Below are positions 41,704 through 50,895 of a stretch of DNA of 64,000 bases, piece after piece. Below the pieces are notes generated by a model. The model was not told the DNA's origin. It made no database searches and saw only the letters and a program-made list of their open reading frames with translations. Location of the stretch: positions 186,001 through 250,000 of the forward strand of contig NZ_SZPR01000017.1 in NCBI RefSeq assembly GCF_005280195.1, read 5' to 3'. The first letter of the stretch is position 1, and each line of letters opens with the position of its first letter. Source of the DNA: Streptomyces galbus (lineage in GTDB: Bacteria > Actinomycetota > Actinomycetes > Streptomycetales > Streptomycetaceae). A program made the translations under genes and the position numbers.

Positions 41704-42684
41704 TCAGCAGACCTCTTCCAGGTCCCGCCAGTCCCGGGAGTCGGGCGCGTCCGCCACCCAGCCGTCGAGCAGGCCCCGTACCAGCGACGCCGGCGCGGCC
41801 ACCCCGCACTCGCGCTCCGGCACCCACAGTTGCCCGTCGGTGCGGTGCCCGAGCGGCCCGGGGTGCCCCGGCTCGCTGTGGTCGTGCGGATCCAGGTGCA
41901 CCCCGTCGCCCTCGTCGCTCGGCATGCGGGACTCCGAGCACATCCGGCACAGCAGCCGCACCGACGACGACCAGTCCTCCGCGGCGAACCCGGCGTCCGC
42001 GGCGAGCTGTTCCAGGGCGTCCCGGTCCGCCTCGGTGGCGGCCTCCAGCAGCACCACCCAGGTCGGCACGGGCGAGGGCGCCCACAGCTCTATCTCGTCG
42101 AACACCGGGTAGGAGTGCCCGCTGGAGGTGGTCCGCTCGCCGTGCGGGACCCCGTCGTGCAGGACGACCTCGCCCCAGCGCCGCCCGGACGACGGCAGCG
42201 GGATGGACAGCACCTCGATCCGCGCCGGGTCCAGCCGCCGCCCCCACACCACCTCGGCCTCGCCCTCGGGCGACAGCCGCACGGCCGCGCTGCCCAGGTC
42301 CATGCCGGCCGGCTCCCCGGAGGCGGTCGCACCGCCCGGCACGTGCAGCCCGTACGCCTGCCAGGCCCGGCGGGCCAGCGGCCAGTCCTGCAGCGCGGTG
42401 GCGGCGATGCCGACGTTCCACCAGTCGGGCGCCCCGGCCTCGCGGTCCAGCAGCGCGACCGCGCGCAGCCCGGCCGTCCTCGCCTGCTCCCAGTCGTGGC
42501 GGAACTTGTGCAGCAGGGCGAGGTTGAACCAGGACTCCGACAGCCAGGGCTCCAGGTCGGCGGCGCGCGTCAGCAGCGCGCCCGCGTCCTCGTAGCGCCC
42601 GTCGCCGATCAGCGTGAACGCGCGATCGGTGGCCTGCCGCCACGAGGCGGAGGGCCGGTGCCGTCCCTTGCCGAAGATCCTCAC
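41704..42684 (-). CDS. TPR-containing conserved protein
   Basis: The product has 326 aa if started at GTG 42684 (GGCGGGAA upstream); the frame is open to 42798. Residues about 15-110 form a few tetratricopeptide-like helices (ATDRAFTLIGDGRYEDAGALLTRAADLEP, SWFNLALLHKFRHDWEQA). The rest is a beta-rich region with no known motif, apart from LLCRMCSESRMP with two cysteines and a His/Asp-rich HLDPHDHSEPGH that could bind metal. Function not recognised. Confidence 0.72.
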   Translation of the reverse strand: MRIFGKGRHRPSASWRQATDRAFTLIGDGRYEDAGALLTRAADLEPWLSESWFNLALLHKFRHDWEQARTAGLRAVALLDREAGAPDWWNVGIAATALQDWPLARRAWQAYGLHVPGGATASGEPAGMDLGSAAVRLSPEGEAEVVWGRRLDPARIEVLSIPLPSSGRRWGEVVLHDGVPHGERTTSSGHSYPVFDEIELWAPSPVPTWVVLLEAATEADRDALEQLAADAGFAAEDWSSSVRLLCRMCSESRMPSDEGDGVHLDPHDHSEPGHPGPLGHRTDGQLWVPERECGVAAPASLVRGLLDGWVADAPDSRDWRDLEEVC

Positions 42685-42801
42685 GATTCCCGCCTGCCAG
42701 TTCCGTGGAGTGGGCCGGCTGCGCCCCCTGACAGCCTCTCGAAGACCCTCTCCCTTCGCATCCAACCACGAGCGGCTGGAGAGGCGCTCATTACCCATGG
42801 G

Positions 42802-44100
42802 TTACCCACCGGCGGGCAGGGTCAGACTGGCCCGCGCCAACACCCGGGCCAGCGCCTCGACCACCTCCGGCGCGTACTCCCCGGCCGCGGCCAGCCGCAG
42901 CTCCTCCAGGGCGGTGAGCGGCCCGCCGGGCCCGGCGCCGTGGACCTTCTCGTCGTAGGCGTTCACCACGCGGACGATCCGGGCGGCCACCGGCTGCTCC
43001 GCACAGGGGTCGGCCTGCCGCTCCACCACGGCGGCGACCTGCTCGCCCGCCCCGGTCTGCCGTACGACGGCCCCGCCGAGCAGGGCGATACGCCGCTGCT
43101 CGCGCGCGGACAGGGGGGCGGTGGCCCCGGCCGGCACCGGGTCGACCAGGCTGAGCTGACCGATGTCGTGCATCAGCGCCGCGTACTCCAGCACGGTGAG
43201 CTCCGGCCCGGACAGGCCCAGGTCGCGTCCCACGGCCACGCCCAGCGCGGCCACCCGGCGGGCGTGCCCGGGCGGCGTGTACCCGGCGATCTCGGTCGCG
43301 CGGGCCAGGGAGGCGATGGTCTGCCGGGAGGTGGCGCGGACGGCCGCGTACCGGCGCAGCGCGAGCTGGGTGAGCAGCAGCGGCAGCGAGAACAGCGGCA
43401 GCGCCCACAGGCCGACCACGGCGACCGCCAGCGCGATCACCGCGCCGGTGGCGCACACCGCCGACCCGATCCCGGGCACCGCCCGCAGCTCGTCGCGCAG
43501 CAGGGGGCCGTACGGCCAGCCGGTGCGGGCGTGGGCGAGCGCCGCGGCGAGCACGACGTCGCACAGGACGCCGAGGACGAGCAGCGCGAGCAGCAGCAGC
43601 GCGTAGACGGGGCCGCCGAAGCGTTCGAGGACGCCTCCCTCGTGCAGCGGCTGGAAGCACACCGCGGCGAAGGCCACGGTCAGCACCCGCCGGGCCAGGT
43701 GGTCCAGGACCGGCCCCCGGCCGCGCGCCACGTGCGGCACGCAGCCCAGCAGCGAGGCCCCGGCGACCACCGCGACGACCTGCGCGGCCCCGTGCTGGGT
43801 GGGGTGCCCGGCGTTCTCCCCGAGCAGCGCGAACGCCAGCGCCCCGGCGGCTCCGAGCGGCGCGGCCTCGCGCACCCCGGCCCCGCTCCAGCGGCTCAGC
43901 TCCCCCACCGCGACGAACACCCCGAAGGCGAGCGCGAGCGGCCGCTCCAGCACCCCGCTGCGCACGGTGGCGGCCAGCGCGACGGCGACGGTGAGCCCGG
44001 CGGCCGTGTGGATGAGCACCAGCGGGCGCCGGTGGTGCGGGGGGCGCCACCCGGCCGCGCGGCTGCGGGCGCCCGCCCCGGACAGGGCGGCCGAGGTCAC
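42802..44100 (-). CDS. Membrane protein with degenerate HD domain
   Basis: The product has 432 aa from GTG 44100, overlapping the upstream HD-GYP stop (GTGA). About seven membrane segments precede a cytoplasmic HD-like domain from about residue 270. YAALMHDIGQLSLVDP keeps the HD pair, but the later HHExxDGxGYP block is missing: only VVERQADPCAEQPVAARIVRVVNAYDE remains. It is therefore probably inactive or altered as a phosphodiesterase and may act as partner of the intact HD-GYP protein encoded just before it. Confidence 0.8.
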   Translation of the reverse strand: MTSAALSGAGARSRAAGWRPPHHRRPLVLIHTAAGLTVAVALAATVRSGVLERPLALAFGVFVAVGELSRWSGAGVREAAPLGAAGALAFALLGENAGHPTQHGAAQVVAVVAGASLLGCVPHVARGRGPVLDHLARRVLTVAFAAVCFQPLHEGGVLERFGGPVYALLLLALLVLGVLCDVVLAAALAHARTGWPYGPLLRDELRAVPGIGSAVCATGAVIALAVAVVGLWALPLFSLPLLLTQLALRRYAAVRATSRQTIASLARATEIAGYTPPGHARRVAALGVAVGRDLGLSGPELTVLEYAALMHDIGQLSLVDPVPAGATAPLSAREQRRIALLGGAVVRQTGAGEQVAAVVERQADPCAEQPVAARIVRVVNAYDEKVHGAGPGGPLTALEELRLAAAGEYAPEVVEALARVLARASLTLPAGG

Positions 44101-45488
44101 CGCGCCACCCCGCGCCGGTCGCCCGCGGACGCCGGTGCGGGCAGCGTGGGCGCGCTCTCGTCGGCGGTCACCACGGGGTGCCAGCCGTGGCGGTCCAGGG
44201 CACGGACGAGGGCGCCGACCATGCGCGGGTCGAACTGGGTGCCCGCGCACCGCCCGAGCTCCTCCAGGGCGACGGCGACGGGCCGGGCCCTGCTGTAGGA
44301 CCGGGTGGAGGTCATCGCGTCGAAGGCGTCGGCCACGGCCACCACGCGCGCGGGCTCGGGGATCTGACGGCCGACCAGCCCGTACGGGTAGCCGCTGCCG
44401 TCCAGCCGTTCGTGGTGGTGCAGGATCGCCGAGCGGGCCTCGCCGAGGAAGGTGATCCCCCGGGTGATCTCGTGGCCGTACTCGGGGTGCAGCTCGATGA
44501 CGCGCCGCTCCTCGGGGGTCAGCGGGCCGTCCTTGCGCAGCAGCCGGGTCGGCACGCCCAGCTTGCCCACGTCGTGCAGGATCCCGGCGAAGCGCAGCAC
44601 CTCGATGCGTCGCTCGTCCATGCCGAGTTCCCGGGCGATCATCATGGAGGCCTGGCCGACCCGCTCGCTGTGGCCGCGGGTGTAGCCGTCCTTGATGTCG
44701 ACGGCCTGCACCAGCGCCCGGATGGTCGCGTGGTGCGCGGCCCGCTCCCGGTGGTACTGCGCGAACACCCACCAGGCCACGCCCATCGGGAACAGCACGA
44801 GCAGCGCGGCGACCGGCCCGTACGGGCTGTGCCACAGCACCGCCATCATCAGCCCGGCCAGTCCGTGCACGGCGAGCGGCGCGAGCGAGCGGGAGAACAG
44901 CCCGCGCCAGGCCCGGCGCGGCGGGACGCGTTCGGCGAGCACGCGGATGCCGCCGTCCAGCAATGCGAGCACCGCGCAGTAGACGAGCACGGCGGCCCCG
45001 GCGGGCAGCAGCGCCCGGGGGACGGCGCAGGCGGCGACGGCGTCCCGGCCGCCGAGCAGCCCGTGCACCCGGGCCGCGGCCCACACGGCGAGCACGCACT
45101 GCGCGGCCCGCCACAGCCGCCGCACGGCCGCCGGGCGCTGCTCGACGCGGGCCAGCAGGACCCCGGGCAGCGGGACGAGGGCCGCGGCGGGCGGCGGCAG
45201 CAGGAAGGCCCCGGCGAGCAGCACGGGGTGGAAGACGGGCGCCGCGGGGGACGTGGCCGGTCCGGGGCCGCGGAACCGGGCGCGTGCCGCCCACCGGCCC
45301 GCCGCGTACAGCGCGGCGAGCAGGATCACGGCCCAGGTGGACGAGTCGGCCCGCAGCAGGCCCGCGGCCCACCGGGACGGGTCGGGGCCGGGCGCGCCGG
45401 CGAGGGCGGGCACGGGGGCCAGGCAGAGCAGGGCGGTGAGGGCGGCGCAGCCGACGTAGAGCCGGGCCCGCCCGGGAATCGCCTCCAT
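44097..45488 (-). CDS. Membrane-bound HD-GYP phosphodiesterase
   Basis: The product has 463 aa with an N-terminal membrane domain of about seven segments (residues 10-230). The C-terminal HD-GYP domain is complete: VQAVDIKDGYTRGHSERV, GILHDVGKLGVP (HDxGK), HPEYGHEI and the diagnostic HHHERLDGSGYPYGL. HD-GYP enzymes hydrolyse cyclic-di-GMP or related dinucleotides; in Streptomyces c-di-GMP controls development through BldD. It is coupled to the degenerate HD gene downstream. Confidence 0.88.
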   Translation of the reverse strand: MEAIPGRARLYVGCAALTALLCLAPVPALAGAPGPDPSRWAAGLLRADSSTWAVILLAALYAAGRWAARARFRGPGPATSPAAPVFHPVLLAGAFLLPPPAAALVPLPGVLLARVEQRPAAVRRLWRAAQCVLAVWAAARVHGLLGGRDAVAACAVPRALLPAGAAVLVYCAVLALLDGGIRVLAERVPPRRAWRGLFSRSLAPLAVHGLAGLMMAVLWHSPYGPVAALLVLFPMGVAWWVFAQYHRERAAHHATIRALVQAVDIKDGYTRGHSERVGQASMMIARELGMDERRIEVLRFAGILHDVGKLGVPTRLLRKDGPLTPEERRVIELHPEYGHEITRGITFLGEARSAILHHHERLDGSGYPYGLVGRQIPEPARVVAVADAFDAMTSTRSYSRARPVAVALEELGRCAGTQFDPRMVGALVRALDRHGWHPVVTADESAPTLPAPASAGDRRGVAR

Positions 45489-45642
45489 GCCGCCTCCCCC
45501 AGCCCGTAGATGTCCGGGCTGGGAGCCTAGGACCGGCCGGGCAGAGGGGCGGGCGTATCACCCGCGGGTTAGCACGTTCGAGTGACGACCGCGCGGGCAC
45601 GGGCCGCGTGGCGGGCGGCGGCCCGGGGGCGGACGGCGGCGG

Positions 45643-45957
45643 TCAGGACTCCTGGGGGGTGCCCGGGGAGGCGGCGCTCACGTCGTGCTCGGGCACGGTC
45701 TGGCCGGAGCGGATCAGCTCCAGCCGCCCCATCACCTTGGCCCGCAGGTCCACGGGCACGTCGTCATGACCGCAGCACCGCTTGACCAGCTTCTTCACGG
45801 CCTGCTCGAGTCCGTACTTCTCCAGGCACGGCGAGCACTCCTTGAAGTGCTGCTGGAACTTGTCGCGGTCGACGTCCGGCATCTCGCTGTCGAGGAACTC
45901 GTACAGGTGGTCGAGGACCTCGGAGCAGTCCGTCTCGTGCGGCTCTCCGCAGCTCAT
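45643..45957 (-). CDS. rsrA: Redox-sensing zinc anti-sigma factor RsrA
   Basis: The product has 104 aa. The ZAS motif is HFKECSPC (HxxxCxxC, about residues 37-44), with C3 and C11 in the N terminus and the CC pair at KRCCGHD. Thiol oxidation forms a disulphide, ejects zinc and releases SigR. The ATG overlaps the sigR stop (ATGA), so sigma and anti-sigma are translationally coupled. The C-terminal 40 residues are a disordered tail. Confidence 0.95.
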   Translation of the reverse strand: MSCGEPHETDCSEVLDHLYEFLDSEMPDVDRDKFQQHFKECSPCLEKYGLEQAVKKLVKRCCGHDDVPVDLRAKVMGRLELIRSGQTVPEHDVSAASPGTPQES

Positions 45958-46655
45958 GAGCCCGAGCCTTTCGCTTCGTTCGACTCTCCGGCGCCGGCCG
46001 GGACCAGCCCGCGCTCACGGGCGTAGTCCTCGAGCATGCCGCGCAGTTGACGGCGGCCCCGGTGCAGCCGGGACATCACCGTACCGATGGGTGTCCCCAT
46101 GATGTCCGCGATCTCCTTGTAGGCAAAGCCCTCGACGTCCGCGAGGTACACGGCGATGCGGAACTCCTCGGGGATCGCCTGGAGCGCTTCCTTCACGTCC
46201 GAGTCGGGCAGGTGGTCGAGCGCCTGCGACTCGGCGGAACGCAGACCCGTCGACATGTGCGACTCGGCACGGGCGAGCTGCCAGTCCTCGATCTCCTCGG
46301 CCGCGCTGCGCTGGGGTTCGCGCTGCTTCTTGCGGTACGAGTTGATGAAGGTGTTGGTGAGGATCCGGTACAGCCACGCCTTGAGGTTGGTGCCCTCGCG
46401 GAACTGGTGGAAGGACGCGTACGCCTTGGCGTACGTCTCCTGCACCAGGTCCTCCGCGTCGGCGGGGTTGCGCGTCATGCGCAGTGCGGCCGAATACATC
46501 TGGTCGAGGAATTCCAGCGCGTCCCGCTCGAAGCGCGCGCTGCGCTGCGTGGTCGACTCGGGGATCGCCCCCGCGTCCGCGCCGATGCCCTGGCCCTCGG
46601 GCAGCTCCGCCTGGCCGTCGTCGGTCCCTGCGTCGGTACCGGGAACCGGACCCAC
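45954..46655 (-). CDS. sigR: Thiol-oxidative-stress sigma factor SigR
   Basis: The product has 233 aa from GTG 46655 (GPVPGTDAGT). An ECF sigma factor: region 2 (FLDQMYSAALRMTRNPADAEDLVQETYAKAYASFHQF, LKAWLYRILTNTFINSYRKKQ) and region 4 (LQAIPEEFRIAVYLADVEGFAYKEIADIMGTPIGTVMSRLHRGRRQL). The frame continues upstream to ATG 46820, exactly 55 codons longer, which corresponds to the unstable SigR' isoform described in S. coelicolor. It directs thioredoxin, mycothiol and repair genes. rsrA overlaps its stop. Confidence 0.95.
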   Translation of the reverse strand: MGPVPGTDAGTDDGQAELPEGQGIGADAGAIPESTTQRSARFERDALEFLDQMYSAALRMTRNPADAEDLVQETYAKAYASFHQFREGTNLKAWLYRILTNTFINSYRKKQREPQRSAAEEIEDWQLARAESHMSTGLRSAESQALDHLPDSDVKEALQAIPEEFRIAVYLADVEGFAYKEIADIMGTPIGTVMSRLHRGRRQLRGMLEDYARERGLVPAGAGESNEAKGSGS

Positions 46656-46879
46656 CTCCTCAAGATTCCGGGCAGGACCGAGACCGATCCCACCAGAATC
46701 GGAGGATAGAACACGACCCGTCCCCGCCGCCGCTCGAATAGGAGCGGTCTTGGCCGCGTGCAGCACCGTCCAGTCCAGGTCGGCGCGGTTGCCACGGCTG
46801 GGGCAGATGGTCGAACCCATGCGGCGAACTTCCTCTCCCACGACGTCCGTGCTGGCTGTCCAGCACGTCTGTCCGGCAC

Positions 46880-46905
46880 AACAGCGGCCGGGAGCGCGGC
46901 ATTCC
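46880..46905 (-). promoter_or_regulatory. SigR-dependent promoter of sigR (p2)
   Basis: On the minus strand GGAAT (46905-46901) and GTT (46882-46880) are separated by exactly 18 bp, a perfect match to the sigma-R consensus GGAAT-N18-GTT. It lies upstream of the ATG at 46820, so transcripts from it include the SigR' start: positive autoregulation on disulphide stress. Confidence 0.88.
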
Positions 46906-47045
46906 CCGCCTCCCGCTCCCGTGACGCGCCCCACCCGGGGCACCGCCCGGCCGGCGGGGTGACGTACCCCACGCGGGGCACCCCGGTGGCGTGGCCGGTG
47001 GAGCGCCCCGTGGAGCAGGCGGCGAAGCGGCCGGTCAGGGAAGTG

Positions 47046-47717
47046 TCAGGGAAGTGACGCGGTCCACTCCACGACCGCCGCCGTGATGATCCCGAGCGCC
47101 TGCTCCTGGGTGATGTCCGCCCGCTTGGGCACGGCGAACGCGTGGTCGCCGTGGGGCACCGCGACGAGGTCGTGGTCCCCGTCCGGGAACTCCGCGGGCC
47201 GGCCGAAGGGGTCGTTGCCGCCCTGCACGACCAGGGTGGGCACGCCCGCGCCGAGCAGCTCGGCGGCGCGGGAGCGGTCCGGCCTGCCCGGCGGGTGCAG
47301 CGGGAAGCTCAGCGCGAGGACGGCGGCGGCGCCCAGCTCGGCCGCCGTGCGGCAGGCGACGCGGGCGCCCGCGGAGCGCCCGCCGGAGACCACCGGCAGC
47401 CCGGCCGCGGCGAGGGCCGGCCAGATCCCGCGCCAGCCCGCGTCCAGGGTCTTCGGCGCCGGCGCGAGCTTCTTGCCGGCCACCCGCCAGGGCTGCTCCA
47501 CCAGGGCGACCGTGACACCGTGCGCGGGCAGCTCGGCGGCGAGCGCCCGCAGGTCGCGGGCCTCGATGCCGCCGCCGGCGCCGTGGCTGACGGCGAGGAC
47601 GAGGCGCGCCGCGCGCGGGGCCCGGTGCCAGGTGATCCGGGCGTCACCGGTCTCGGTGGGGACGGTCTCGGCGGGGGCGCCGTCGGCGGGGGCCCGCCCG
47701 CTGGTGTCGTTCGTCAC
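47046..47717 (-). CDS. Alpha/beta hydrolase (KANL3/Tex30-like)
   Basis: The product has 223 aa from GTG 47717. LVLAVSHGAGGGIEARDLRAL is the oxyanion strand, GGRSAGARVACRTA the nucleophile elbow (G-x-S-x-G), VVQGGNDPFG the acid-residue strand and HGDHAFAV the catalytic histidine. This is a small serine hydrolase of the dienelactone-hydrolase-related group; the substrate is unknown. It starts 1 bp after the SRAP peptidase stop, so the two are probably co-expressed. Confidence 0.82.
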   Translation of the reverse strand: MTNDTSGRAPADGAPAETVPTETGDARITWHRAPRAARLVLAVSHGAGGGIEARDLRALAAELPAHGVTVALVEQPWRVAGKKLAPAPKTLDAGWRGIWPALAAAGLPVVSGGRSAGARVACRTAAELGAAAVLALSFPLHPPGRPDRSRAAELLGAGVPTLVVQGGNDPFGRPAEFPDGDHDLVAVPHGDHAFAVPKRADITQEQALGIITAAVVEWTASLP

Positions 47718-47718
47718 G

Positions 47719-48573
47719 TCAGAAGAGTGTGCCCTCCTCGGGCCCCGCCAGCTCCTTCAGCAGCTCCGGGCCGTTGTTGCGGACGTTGCTGACGGCGGTG
47801 GAGACCGGGTGGGCGCGCAGGAGTCCGGGCGGCGGCGGGGCGAGCAGCGACCGCAGTTCCCCGGGGTCGGTGCGGGACGGGTCGAGCCAGGCGTCCCAGC
47901 GGTCCGGGGTGAGCATCAGCGGCATCCGGGGGTGGATGTCGGCGAGCGTGCGGGGTCCCTCGGCGGGGGCGGCGGCGAGCGGGGTGGTCTCGGCCTCGGT
48001 GGTGATCACCGAGCAGGTCGCCCACCAGGCCCGCGGGTGGTCGTCCGGCAGGGTCCGGTCCCGCCAGAACTCGTACAGCCCGGCCATCGCGAACACCGAG
48101 CCGTCCGCCGGGCGCACGAAGTACGGCTGCTTGCGCGGGCGTTTGCGGCGGCCCTCGACCTCCAGCTCCCGCTCCTCGGTTCCGGTGACCCACTCGTAGT
48201 AGCCGTCGGCGGGCACGATGCAGCGCCGGGCGGCGAAGGCCCGGCGGTACGACGGCTTCTCGTGCACCGTCTCCGCGCGGGCGTTGATCATCCGGGCGGC
48301 GCCCTCGGGCGACTTGGCCCAGGAGGGGACCAGGCCCCACCTCAGGGTGCGCAGCTGGCGAACCGGCCGCGGGTCGTCCGCGTCCTTCACGGGACGGTCC
48401 AGGACGACGTGGACCTCCTTCGTCGGGGCCACGTTGTAGTCGGGCTCAAATGTCTCGGCCGGCTCCCTCCCCCAGAGGCTCGACTGCGCTCGCCCTGGGG
48501 GGACCCCCATCTCAATCCCGAAGACCGCCGCGAGATCCTCGGGCCCACGACTGGCTGCATACCGTCCGCACAT
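47719..48573 (-). CDS. SRAP-domain DNA-protein crosslink protein (HMCES/YedK-like)
   Basis: The product has 284 aa from ATG 48573, chosen because the mature protein must begin with Met-Cys: the catalytic Cys2 of MCGRYA forms a thiazolidine with abasic sites. Other SRAP marks: NVAPTKEVHVV, LRWGLVPSWAK, MINARAETVHEKPSYR, RRCIVPADGYYEW, FAMAGLYEFW and HPRMPLML with the active-site histidine. It protects abasic sites in single-stranded DNA. Two low-complexity Arg/Glu inserts (for example ELEVEGRRKRPRKQ) enlarge it. Confidence 0.92.
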   Translation of the reverse strand: MCGRYAASRGPEDLAAVFGIEMGVPPGRAQSSLWGREPAETFEPDYNVAPTKEVHVVLDRPVKDADDPRPVRQLRTLRWGLVPSWAKSPEGAARMINARAETVHEKPSYRRAFAARRCIVPADGYYEWVTGTEERELEVEGRRKRPRKQPYFVRPADGSVFAMAGLYEFWRDRTLPDDHPRAWWATCSVITTEAETTPLAAAPAEGPRTLADIHPRMPLMLTPDRWDAWLDPSRTDPGELRSLLAPPPPGLLRAHPVSTAVSNVRNNGPELLKELAGPEEGTLF

Positions 48574-48623
48574 GCGTGCCACACTGCCAGATCCGTCCGA
48601 CGGAAAGGGAGCCACCGCCCTAC

Positions 48624-49355
48624 ATGAAGAGCATGGACAGCCTCGCCGCCCTCGCGCTGCCCGACCTCTGGGGCCGGCTCACCGGGACCCAGTCCGACCC
48701 CGACCTGTGGGTGGTGTGCGCCACCCTGGCCGCGGCGCTGGCCGTCGTGGTGCCCCACCCGCTGTGGCGCCTGTCGCGCAACGCGATCACCATCGCCCAC
48801 GAGGGCGGCCACGGTCTGGTCGCCCTGCTGACCGGCCGCACCCTGACCGGCATACGGCTGCACTCCGACACCAGCGGCCTCACCCTGAGCCGCGGCAAGC
48901 CGTACGGCCTCGGCATGATCCTCACGGCCGCGGCCGGCTACACCGCTCCCCCGCTGCTGGGCCTGGGCGGTGCCGCGCTGCTGGGCGCCGGGCGCATCAC
49001 GCTGCTGCTGTGGGCGGCGACGGCCCTGCTGCTGGCGATGCTGGTGATGATCCGCAACGCCTACGGCGCGCTGACGGTGCTGCTCGCCTGCGGCACGTTC
49101 CTGCTGGTGTCGTGGCTGGCCGGACCGCAGGTGCAGGCGGCGTTCGCCTACGCGGTGGTGTGGTTCCTGCTGCTGGGGGGCGTGCGCCCGGCCTTCGAGC
49201 TCCAGGCGAAGCGCCGGCACGCGGGCGCGGGCGACTCGGACGCCGACCAGTTGTCCCGGTTGACGCACGTGCCGGCGGGGCTGTGGCTGTTCCTGTTCCA
49301 CGCGGTGTCGCTGTGCTCGCTGACGGGGGGCGGCCGGTGGCTCCTCGGGCTGTGA
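48624..49355 (+). CDS. M50-type membrane metallopeptidase-like protein
   Basis: The product has 243 aa from ATG 48624 (second ATG at 48633). About six membrane segments. AITIAHEGGHGLVALLTGR contains the HExxH zinc motif (HEGGH) of site-2-protease-like or M50B proteins, and RNAYGALTVLLAC is a later conserved segment with an asparagine. It may be a true intramembrane protease or a peptidase-like scaffold. It is divergent from the SRAP gene. Confidence 0.82.
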   Translation: MKSMDSLAALALPDLWGRLTGTQSDPDLWVVCATLAAALAVVVPHPLWRLSRNAITIAHEGGHGLVALLTGRTLTGIRLHSDTSGLTLSRGKPYGLGMILTAAAGYTAPPLLGLGGAALLGAGRITLLLWAATALLLAMLVMIRNAYGALTVLLACGTFLLVSWLAGPQVQAAFAYAVVWFLLLGGVRPAFELQAKRRHAGAGDSDADQLSRLTHVPAGLWLFLFHAVSLCSLTGGGRWLLGL

Positions 49356-49558
49356 CGGCCGTCCCGCCGCGGCGTCACCGCGCAGCCGCGGGAGCCGCCC
49401 GATGGAGTGGATCGTCCGCTGCGCGGCGCACCCCGCACGAGCCGCCCGGCTGAGGGGCGCGGCCGACCTGCGGCGAACGGTTCGACCAGCCAGGACGGCA
49501 CCGGAAGCGGCGGACGAGGGACAGTCCGGCGGACCGCCCTCCTTATAGAGTGGGCCCC

Positions 49559-50878
49559 ATGGCCCGTACCCCCGCACCCACCGCCCTCTGGCCCGCGCCG
49601 CACGCGAGCGGAGCCGTCGACGCGACGGTCCACGTGCCCGGGTCCAAGTCGGTCACCAACCGCGCCCTCGTGCTCGCCTCCCTCGCCTCCGAGCCGGGTT
49701 GGCTGCGCCGTCCGCTGCGCTCGCGCGACACCCTGCTGATGGCGGACGCCCTGCGCGCGATGGGCATCGAGATCGAGGAGGGCGTGGGCCCCGACGGCAC
49801 CGGCGAGGCGTGGCGGGTGCTGCCGGCGGGCCTGCGCGGCCCGGCCACCGTGGACGTCGGCAACGCCGGCACCGTGATGCGCTTCCTGCCCCCGGTCGCC
49901 ACGCTGGCCGACGGGCCGGTGCACTTCGACGGCGACCCGCGCTCGCACGAGCGTCCCCTGCACGGGGTGATCGACGCGCTGCGGGCGCTCGGCGCGCGGA
50001 TCGACGACGACGGCCGCGGCGCGCTGCCGCTGACGGTGCACGGCGTCGGCGCGCTGGACGGCGGCCCGGTCGAGGTCGACGCCTCGTCGTCGTCCCAGTT
50101 CGTCTCGGCGCTGCTGCTGTCGGGACCCCGCTTCAACCAGGGGGTGGAGGTCCGTCACACCGGCTCCACCCTGCCGTCGCTGCCGCACATCCAGATGACG
50201 GTGGACATGCTGCGCGCGGTCGGCGCCCAGGTGGACACCCCCGAGTCGGGCGGCGAGCCCGGCGTCTGGCGGGTCACGCCCGGCGCGCTGCTCGGCCGCG
50301 ACCTGACGGTGGAGCCGGACCTGTCCAACGCCCAGCCGTTCCTGGCGGCGGCGCTGGTCACCGGGGGCCGCGTGGTCGTCCCGGACTGGCCGGCCCGCAC
50401 CACCCAGCCGGGTGACCGGCTGCGGGAGATCTTCACCGAGATGGGCGGCTCCTGCCGACTGACCGACTACGGCCTGGAGTTCACCGGCTCGGGTGCCGTC
50501 CACGGCATCGACGTCGACCTCGGCGACGTCGGCGAGCTGACCCCGGGCATCGCGGCGGTGGCGGCCCTCGCCGACTCCCCCTCGACCCTGCGGGGCGTGG
50601 CGCACCTGCGGCTGCACGAGACGGACCGGCTGGCCGCGCTCACCAAGGAGATCAACGAGCTCGGCGGCGACGTCACCGAGACGGCCGACGGCCTGCGCAT
50701 CCGCCCCCGCCCGCTGCACGGCGGTGTCTTCCACACCTACGAGGACCACCGCATGGCGACCGCCGGCGCGGTCATCGGCCTCGCGGTCGAGGGCGTGCGC
50801 ATCGAGAACGTGGCGACCACCGCGAAGACCCTGCCGGACTTCCCGGACCTGTGGACCGCGATGCTCGGGGCGGCGTAG
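49559..50878 (+). CDS. aroA: 3-Phosphoshikimate 1-carboxyvinyltransferase (EPSP synthase)
   Basis: The product has 439 aa from ATG 49559 (GTG 49550 is also in frame). PGSKSVTNRALVLASLA, NAGTVMRFLPP, DGDPRSHERPLHGVIDAL, DASSSSQFVSALLL and HETDRLAALTKEI are EPSP synthase motifs. It transfers enolpyruvate from PEP to shikimate-3-phosphate, the sixth step of chorismate synthesis. A TATAGA box at 49543-49548 lies only about 10 bp before the start, with no ribosome site, suggesting a leaderless transcript. Confidence 0.94.
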   Translation: MARTPAPTALWPAPHASGAVDATVHVPGSKSVTNRALVLASLASEPGWLRRPLRSRDTLLMADALRAMGIEIEEGVGPDGTGEAWRVLPAGLRGPATVDVGNAGTVMRFLPPVATLADGPVHFDGDPRSHERPLHGVIDALRALGARIDDDGRGALPLTVHGVGALDGGPVEVDASSSSQFVSALLLSGPRFNQGVEVRHTGSTLPSLPHIQMTVDMLRAVGAQVDTPESGGEPGVWRVTPGALLGRDLTVEPDLSNAQPFLAAALVTGGRVVVPDWPARTTQPGDRLREIFTEMGGSCRLTDYGLEFTGSGAVHGIDVDLGDVGELTPGIAAVAALADSPSTLRGVAHLRLHETDRLAALTKEINELGGDVTETADGLRIRPRPLHGGVFHTYEDHRMATAGAVIGLAVEGVRIENVATTAKTLPDFPDLWTAMLGAA

Positions 50879-50895
50879 GGACGCGGGGAACAGCC

